A stretch of DNA of 34,957 bases from Gammaproteobacteria bacterium (lineage in GTDB: Bacteria; Pseudomonadota; Gammaproteobacteria; Chromatiales; Chromatiaceae), in the NCBI GenBank assembly GCA_020445335.1, contig JAGRGU010000015.1, positions 1-34,957 of the forward strand, given 5' to 3'. Below are positions 29,682 through 34,957 of this stretch, piece by piece. A model generated the notes under the pieces. It saw only the letters and a list, made by a program, of their open reading frames with translations, searched no databases and had not been told where the DNA came from. Made by a program: the position numbers and the translations under genes. Positions within the stretch are counted from its first letter, which is position 1. Every line of letters starts with the position of its first letter.

Positions 29682-29687
29682 TATAAT
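29682..29687 (+). promoter_or_regulatory. -10 box upstream of gshA
   Basis: TATAAT is a perfect -10, 66 bp before the gshA start, in an AT-rich patch between the divergent pbpG and gshA genes. The -35 17 bp upstream (TTAGTG) is poor. Transcription would begin near 29694. Confidence 0.45.
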
Positions 29688-29752
29688 GTCCGGCTTTACA
29701 CCATGCTCGCGATCGCGTCGCGTTTGCGCCGGGCCCAGGGAACCCTAGACTC

Positions 29753-31333
29753 TTGTATCAATCGGCGGAAAAGCGGCTCTCGACGATTAGCGCGGAGGGG
29801 CTCTCCCATCTGTTGGCCAGTGGCCTCAAGGGACTCGAGAAAGAGAGTCTGCGGGTGGCGCCCGATGGCGGAATCGCACAGACGCCGCATCCCCGGCCAC
29901 TCGGCTCGGCGCTGACCCATCCCTACATCACCACCGATTACTCTGAGGCGTTGATCGAGCTGATAACGCCGCCTTTCCGTGAGATCCGGCAGGCGCTCAC
30001 TTTCCTGCAGGATCTGCAGAAGTTCGTCTGCGGCGAACTGCGGGATGAGATTCTCTGGGCTACCAGCATGCCCTGCGTGCTCGCGGGTGGGGAGAATATC
30101 CCCATCGCTCGCTACGGCGACTCAAACGAGGGGATCATGAAGAGCGTCTACCGGCGCGGCTTGGGGCACCGCTACGGACGCTCCATGCAGGTGATCGCGG
30201 GGGTCCATTTCAACTATTCGCTCGATCCCGGTTTCTGGCCCCATTTGCAGCGTCTGGAGGGGGATCGCCAGCCGGAACGCGGTTTCGTCGATCGGATGTA
30301 CATGGGGCTGACGCGCAATCTGCTCCGCTACGGCTGGCTGATTCCCTACCTGTTCGGCGCCTCTCCGGCGGTGTGCAAATCCTTTCTCGGCGGCAAGCCG
30401 AACAGCCTTGCCGATTTCGACGCCAATACCTACTACGAACCCTACGCCACTTCGTTGCGTCTGGGCGATTTCGGCTACACCAACAGCAAGGAGAAGGGGG
30501 TCGGCATCAAGGCCAGCTACAACAGCCTGGAGGCTTATATCAACTCCTTGACCCGCGCCATCAAAACGCCTTCGCCAACCTGGGAGAAGATCGGCGTCGT
30601 GGTCAACGGGCGCTACGAGCAACTCAACGCAAATATTCTGCAGATCGAGAACGAGTACTACAGCACCGTCAGGCCAAAGCAGCTGCTCGCAGGATTGGAG
30701 ATGCCGGTGCTAGCGCTGCAGCGCCGGGGTGTGCAGTACATCGAACTGCGCTCGCTGGATGTCAACGCCTACGATCCGCTGGGGGTGAGCGGCGAGCAGA
30801 TCGCCTTCCTGGAGGCCTTCATGCTCTTCTGCCTGTTGCAGGACAGTCCGCCAATCAGCCTGCAGGAGCAGCGTGAGATCGACCAGAATCAGGGCGGCGT
30901 GGCGCACCGCGGACGGGACCCCGAACTCCATCTATGGCGGTGGGGGCAGGAGGTACGGCTGCGCGACTGGGCCGGGGAGATCTGCAGCGAAATGGCCGCG
31001 CTATGCGAACTGCTGGATGCGGAGTCGGGGGGCGGTGTTTTCAGCACGACGCTGGCGCGTCAGGTGGCGAAGGTGGCGGACCCGGATCTGACCCCATCGG
31101 CGCAGATGCTGCGCGAAATGCGCGCCAACCGCGAGGGATTCTTTCACTTCGCTCAGCGGCTTTCGCTGCTGCATCATGACTACTTCCGGCAGTTGGCGAT
31201 GGACGGCGAGCGTCTGCGACTGTTTCGGGAGGAGTCCGAACGTTCGCACGCAAGGCAGGCGGAGATGGAACGTGCGCCGAAAAAAGGTTTCACGGAGTTT
31301 CTGCAGCACTACTTCTCGCAGTCCGACAGCTGA
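29753..31333 (+). CDS. gshA: Glutamate-cysteine ligase (type 1)
   Basis: This 526-aa cytoplasmic enzyme makes gamma-glutamylcysteine, the first step of glutathione synthesis, using ATP. It aligns by eye with E. coli GshA (518 aa): 'GLKGLEKESLRV', 'HPRPLGSALTHPYITTDYSE', 'LIELITPPF', 'MPCVLA', 'ARYGDSNEGIMKSVYR', 'GVHFNYSL' and 'ENEYYSTVRPK', with 'YIELRSLDVNAYDPLGV' near the C-terminal half. The start is TTG at 29753, the only start codon that fits the family N-terminus; AGGGA is about 11 nt upstream. gshB is not in the window. Confidence 0.95.
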   Translation: MYQSAEKRLSTISAEGLSHLLASGLKGLEKESLRVAPDGGIAQTPHPRPLGSALTHPYITTDYSEALIELITPPFREIRQALTFLQDLQKFVCGELRDEILWATSMPCVLAGGENIPIARYGDSNEGIMKSVYRRGLGHRYGRSMQVIAGVHFNYSLDPGFWPHLQRLEGDRQPERGFVDRMYMGLTRNLLRYGWLIPYLFGASPAVCKSFLGGKPNSLADFDANTYYEPYATSLRLGDFGYTNSKEKGVGIKASYNSLEAYINSLTRAIKTPSPTWEKIGVVVNGRYEQLNANILQIENEYYSTVRPKQLLAGLEMPVLALQRRGVQYIELRSLDVNAYDPLGVSGEQIAFLEAFMLFCLLQDSPPISLQEQREIDQNQGGVAHRGRDPELHLWRWGQEVRLRDWAGEICSEMAALCELLDAESGGGVFSTTLARQVAKVADPDLTPSAQMLREMRANREGFFHFAQRLSLLHHDYFRQLAMDGERLRLFREESERSHARQAEMERAPKKGFTEFLQHYFSQSDS

Positions 31334-31406
31334 GTTCGACCCACCTTCCGCCAGCGGGTGATCTATATTTTCACCATGGAAGCGGACCAAAGGAGGAGGT
31401 CGAACG

Positions 31407-33653
31407 ATGAGTGCGATTTTTGGCGAGATATTGACCCTGCCCCAGGGCGACGGACCGGCTGTCGAACTGATCACCCACGGCGACGAATTCTACGCGCGCT
31501 ATGAAGACCGCGAAGGCTACACGGTGGTCTACGATGCAGGCCTTGCGAAATACTGCTACGCGCTGGTGCTGGATGGCCGCTTCGTCTCCAGCGGTGTGCC
31601 GCTGCACAAACAACCCCCTGCCGGCGTCCCGCGACATCTGCGCGAATCCCCCGAGGTGCGCAACGAAAAGTTCGAGGCCCGCTATCGCCTGATGCGCGGT
31701 GCGGTTCATGGCGCGGGGCCGACAATCCAGACCTTCGGGCGCGAGAACGGTCTGCTGGAAGGGCGCCGCGTCAGCAGCGGCACCGTGCGGGGACTGACCG
31801 TGCTGGTGCAGTTTCAGGACGAGCAGGCGTCGATCACCCAGGCCGAGGTCGAGGCGATGCTCAACGCCTCCGACTACAGCCGCAACGGCAATCACTGCTC
31901 GGTCAATCGCTACTACCAGATGATGTCCGCCGGCGCGCTGGACTACAGTAACATCGTGGTCGGCCCGATCACACTCAGCCGGAACCGCGACTACTATATC
32001 TCCAACCTGCTGGTGGAGGAGGCGCTGGACATATTGGTCGACGAACTGGGGGTCGATCTCGCGCAGTTCGATTCGCGCCGCGAGGGGTTCGTTGATGCGC
32101 TCAGCTTCATGTATGCCGGGCGAACCGTCTACTCCGATTGGCTGTGGCCGCACAATTTCACCGTCGAACTCAAGTACAATGGCATCCGCACCAACTACTA
32201 TACGATCCAGAGCATGGGGCGGCGCGCGGTCGATCTGAGCATCGGCACCTTCTGTCACGAAAGCGGGCATATGCTCTGTCGCTTCCCCGACCTCTACGAC
32301 TACGGCACCCGTGACGGGGATTTCGAGAAGAGCGCGGGCCTGGGGCTCTACTGCCTGATGGGCGCGGGCAATCATCTCGACCGTGGACGCACGCCCTCGG
32401 CGCTCTGCGCCTATCTGCGCGATCTGGTCGGTTGGCCGCAGCAGGAGGTCGCGCTCAACGGTGCTGGCGTCTATCAGGCGCGACACGGCGACTACGGCGC
32501 GGTGCTGCGTTTCGATACCGACCGGCCGAACGAATATTTCCTGGTCGAGAATCGCTCGCGGCTTGGACTGGACAGCCATCTTCCGGCATCCGGGCTGGCG
32601 GTCTATCACTGTGACATTCTCGGTTCCAACGAGTGGCAGAAGGGGAGCAGCAGCAAGCATTATCAGGTGGGACTGTTGCAGGCCGACGGCAATCAGGATC
32701 TGGAGCTGAACCGCAACACCGGTGACGAGGGGGACCTCTATGGTGCCGCGGCGGAGGCGGTGCTCGCCCACGACAGCCAGCCCGATACGCTCAAGTGGGA
32801 TGGTTCAGATTCGGGCTTGATGATCAGCGGAATCTCCGCGCCGGGAGAGGTGATCAGCTTCACCTGCGGCAGGCCGGCGGTGCCGCCGCAACCGCAGGGC
32901 CTGGTCGAGATCGAACTCTCCCCCGATCTGCTGATTCCGGACGATCGGCCCGCAGGAGTGAGCAGCGAGCTGCAGCAGCAGAGCGCCGGCCGGCTCGAAT
33001 CGGCCACTCTGTCGCTCGATGTGACCCACACCTACATCGGCGACCTCAGAATCGAACTGGAGTCGCCGAGCGGTACTCGAATCACGCTGCACGATCGGAG
33101 CGGCGGTTCTGGCGATGACCTGGTTGCCAGCTACGACTCGGCGCCAGGCGGCGCGTTGCAAGCCCTGATCGGCGAAGCCGCTGACGGGGTTTGGCGGCTT
33201 CATCTCGCCGATATGGCACAGCGTGACAGCGGTCGTCTCAACCATTGGCGGTTGCAACTCGGCATCAGGCGTGACGAACAACGAATCAACCTCAGTTCCG
33301 CGCCGGGGCTGGCGATTCCTGATCATCCGGCCGCGGGTGCCAGCGACTCGCTGCGGGTCGATGCTGCCGGCAATTGTCGCAAGATCAGTATCGCGGTCGA
33401 GATCGAGCACACCTTTGTCGGCGACCTGAAGATCGAGCTGACCTCACCCGGCGGGCGCCGCCTGACATTGCGGCAGGGTGAGGGAGGCAGCCGCAAGAAC
33501 CTGAACGCGGTTTTCGACGCCGGATCGACGCCTGCGCTCGCGGTGCTCGAGGGAGAGCCGGTGGCCGGGGAGTGGTTGTTGACGGTAACCGACGAAGCGT
33601 CGATGGATACCGGGGTGCTGCAGCGCTGGAGTCTCGATATCCTCGCCGGTTGA
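31407..33653 (+). CDS. M6-type metalloprotease with two C-terminal P-domains, no signal peptide
   Basis: The 748-aa protein starts at ATG 31407, with GGAGGAGG 7 nt upstream, so the start is firm. Residues 20-70 ('HGDEFYARYEDREGYTVVYD') match the propeptide region of M6 (immune inhibitor A-like) peptidases. The catalytic zinc motif is 'HESGH' at 284-288, followed by 'FPDLYDYG' with a probable Asp ligand and a Met-turn-like 'YCLMGAGNHL'. Two repeated beta domains close the protein (about 505-625 and 635-748): 'VTHTYIGDLRIELESPSG' and 'IEHTFVGDLKIELTSPGG' are proprotein-convertase P-domain signatures. M6 enzymes are normally secreted, yet there is no N-terminal hydrophobic segment. It may use another export route or act inside the cell. 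Confidence 0.88.
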   Translation: MSAIFGEILTLPQGDGPAVELITHGDEFYARYEDREGYTVVYDAGLAKYCYALVLDGRFVSSGVPLHKQPPAGVPRHLRESPEVRNEKFEARYRLMRGAVHGAGPTIQTFGRENGLLEGRRVSSGTVRGLTVLVQFQDEQASITQAEVEAMLNASDYSRNGNHCSVNRYYQMMSAGALDYSNIVVGPITLSRNRDYYISNLLVEEALDILVDELGVDLAQFDSRREGFVDALSFMYAGRTVYSDWLWPHNFTVELKYNGIRTNYYTIQSMGRRAVDLSIGTFCHESGHMLCRFPDLYDYGTRDGDFEKSAGLGLYCLMGAGNHLDRGRTPSALCAYLRDLVGWPQQEVALNGAGVYQARHGDYGAVLRFDTDRPNEYFLVENRSRLGLDSHLPASGLAVYHCDILGSNEWQKGSSSKHYQVGLLQADGNQDLELNRNTGDEGDLYGAAAEAVLAHDSQPDTLKWDGSDSGLMISGISAPGEVISFTCGRPAVPPQPQGLVEIELSPDLLIPDDRPAGVSSELQQQSAGRLESATLSLDVTHTYIGDLRIELESPSGTRITLHDRSGGSGDDLVASYDSAPGGALQALIGEAADGVWRLHLADMAQRDSGRLNHWRLQLGIRRDEQRINLSSAPGLAIPDHPAAGASDSLRVDAAGNCRKISIAVEIEHTFVGDLKIELTSPGGRRLTLRQGEGGSRKNLNAVFDAGSTPALAVLEGEPVAGEWLLTVTDEASMDTGVLQRWSLDILAG

Positions 33654-33674
33654 GCCGAGGCCTGTTATCAAGCC

Positions 33675-34352
33675 CTATTTCTGCAGCAGTTGCAGCAACT
33701 CCTCGGCCTCTTCGAGGAAAGTGATGACGGCGGTTGGCTCGGACAGTTGTTCGAAGCGGTAGAGCAGCAGATTCTCCCCCCGCGCTTCAACGACTATGCG
33801 GGGGTGGCGCTGCAGGTAGCTCAACAGCGGTTGCGCGAAGAGTTCGCGCACGCGCTCGGCGTTGCGCGCCAGCAGGATGCGGGATTGATTGAACTCCGCT
33901 TCACCGTCCAGCGTCACCCGGTTGAGCCCGAATCGTTCGGCGACCGTTCGCCGGTGCAGCCGGCTCGGGCTCAGGTCGAAATCCGGCAGTGGCTTCTGCA
34001 GGCGCACCCAGAGAACCGTCTGTGCACGATCCTCGATTCCGTTGTAGTCGTCGGCGACCGGTTGTTCGCGCCGCCCTTCGGCGGCGGAGCTGGCGCTGTA
34101 GGTATAGTCGAAGAGCACCATCCGACGTCCGTCACGGCTGCCCCAGAGGCGGTGCCTGATGTTCGGTGCGCCCTGCGTAAAGAGATCGAATCCGGCGGCA
34201 TCGAGTTCGGGCGGAAGTGCCTGCTGTCCAGCCTGGTAGTCGAAACCGAGCCTTCTGGCTGCCGCCGACATGCCGTCGCTACGGCGCTTCTCGTAGTAGA
34301 TGGCGCCGGCGACTATGATGGCGACGACGATGATGAAGACGATCTTTGACAT
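33675..34352 (-). CDS. Unknown single-helix membrane-anchored protein
   Basis: The protein has 225 aa from the ATG at 34352 (MSKIVFIIVVAIIVAGAIYY); the frame extends 18 codons further but with unlikely residues. One N-terminal helix (3-20) is followed by 'EKRRSDGM' and a soluble domain of mixed alpha/beta appearance. 'RLGFDYQAG' and 'RLWGSRDGRRMVLFDYTYS' recall conserved small bacterial proteins of unknown function. Positive residues after the helix suggest the bulk is cytoplasmic. It ends 21 bp from the convergent metalloprotease gene. I do not recognise a function. Confidence 0.75.
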   Translation of the reverse strand: MSKIVFIIVVAIIVAGAIYYEKRRSDGMSAAARRLGFDYQAGQQALPPELDAAGFDLFTQGAPNIRHRLWGSRDGRRMVLFDYTYSASSAAEGRREQPVADDYNGIEDRAQTVLWVRLQKPLPDFDLSPSRLHRRTVAERFGLNRVTLDGEAEFNQSRILLARNAERVRELFAQPLLSYLQRHPRIVVEARGENLLLYRFEQLSEPTAVITFLEEAEELLQLLQK

Positions 34353-34498
34353 GGTTTGGTTTCCCGAATCTCCCTGCTCCACAGCGCGACCGCCGATGGC
34401 CGTCACCGCTGCTATTATCCCTGCGCCTGCCGCGTATTGCCATCGCGAGGAGATTTCACCAAGATGGTCGGGTGGCTACCCGCAACGGCCGGTAAACG

Positions 34499-34861
34499 AT
34501 GAGAGATGAATTGAGACGACTTCTGCTGCTTCCCCTGTTGCTGTCGGTGCTGACGGCCGGTGCGCAGGAGCCGCCGGAGGTCTGGGGTTTCGGCGTCAAG
34601 CCGTGCCGTGACTATCTGGCGACCTTCGAGCGCTGGCAGCAGGGTGAAGAGGCGGCCATCGCCGACTATCTGCGTTACCGCGGCTGGCTGGCGGGACTGG
34701 TGACGGGACTTTCGCTGGCCACCGGCCAGGGCGTGTTGAAAGGGGTCGAGATGGATGGTGCGATGCGGCGTATCCAGGTCAACTGCGACGAACGCCCCGA
34801 CGACGACTTCTTCAACGCCTCGATGAGTCTGATCCGACGCTTGAGTGGACTGGGGGGGTAG
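34499..34861 (+). CDS. Small exported protein of unknown function
   Basis: The 120-aa protein has a signal peptide (MRDELRRLLLLPLLLSVLTAGA, likely cut before QEPPEVWG). The mature part of about 98 aa has two cysteines (in 'VKPCRDYL' and 'IQVNCDERP') that could form a disulfide, and a central 'YLRYRGWLAGLVTGLSLATG' hydrophobic stretch. The Cys...WLaG...Cys pattern recalls small periplasmic proteins such as HdeA-like or Rap1a/Tai-like families, but the match is loose. There is no clear Shine-Dalgarno before ATG 34499. The last 96 bases of the window hold nothing recognised. Confidence 0.7.
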   Translation: MRDELRRLLLLPLLLSVLTAGAQEPPEVWGFGVKPCRDYLATFERWQQGEEAAIADYLRYRGWLAGLVTGLSLATGQGVLKGVEMDGAMRRIQVNCDERPDDDFFNASMSLIRRLSGLGG

Positions 34862-34957
34862 TCCGTGATGGCGGCACCGGGGTGCCGTGGACTTGCGCGG
34901 GGCGGGAGTCGCTATATCGAGCGTTTGTACGCCATGTAGCTCTGTACTATCCCTGCG

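Overview
The window looks like chromosomal DNA of a high-GC gammaproteobacterium. CbrA/CbrB-like regulators, a type 1 GshA, Prc, PBP7, several c-type cytochromes and the DUF4212 plus VC_2705-type symporter pair together suggest an aerobic or facultative proteobacterium, possibly near the sulfur-oxidising Chromatiales. That placement is an inference from gene content only. No tRNA, rRNA, CRISPR array, transposase or phage gene was seen.

Bases 1-18250 form a solute-transport and sensing region, mostly on the minus strand. Read in the direction of transcription it holds four blocks: (i) a DUF4212 small subunit and a VC_2705-type Na+/solute symporter, closed by a strong terminator and followed by a cNMP-binding/CBS/DUF294 protein and a DnaQ-type exonuclease; (ii) a 66-aa two-helix protein, a symporter-domain histidine kinase, a stand-alone receiver protein and a CBS/DUF294 protein; (iii) a second 66-aa two-helix protein (CbrX-like), a CbrA-like symporter-domain kinase and a CbrB-like sigma-54 activator; (iv) another SSS symporter that runs off the left edge. 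A dihaem cytochrome c and an unknown membrane protein lie on the plus strand between blocks (i) and (ii).

The most interesting signal is regulatory. Both symporter transcription units have a convincing -24/-12 sigma-54 promoter. Each has the same palindromic upstream element, GTTACC-N24-GGTAAC, placed 65-69 bp upstream of the -24 box. A compact version, GTTACC-ATT-GGTAAC, lies just before cbrX. The only sigma-54 activator visible is the CbrB-like protein, so a local CbrAB regulon that controls its own neighbouring transporters is the simplest reading. The promoter after cbrB occupies the place where Pseudomonas carries the CrcZ small RNA gene, but here it drives a transporter.

Bases 18455-34957 are a mixed housekeeping and accessory region, mostly on the plus strand: a DUF6394-like membrane protein with a two-RCK potassium channel; a hemerythrin-domain protein; a dihaem cytochrome c fused to DUF302; a MazG, M48 lipoprotein peptidase and Nudix run; the protease Prc; a PBP7-type endopeptidase on the minus strand; GshA; an M6-type metalloprotease with two C-terminal P-domains and no signal peptide; and two small unknown proteins. 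All family names come from reading motifs, not from database searches.
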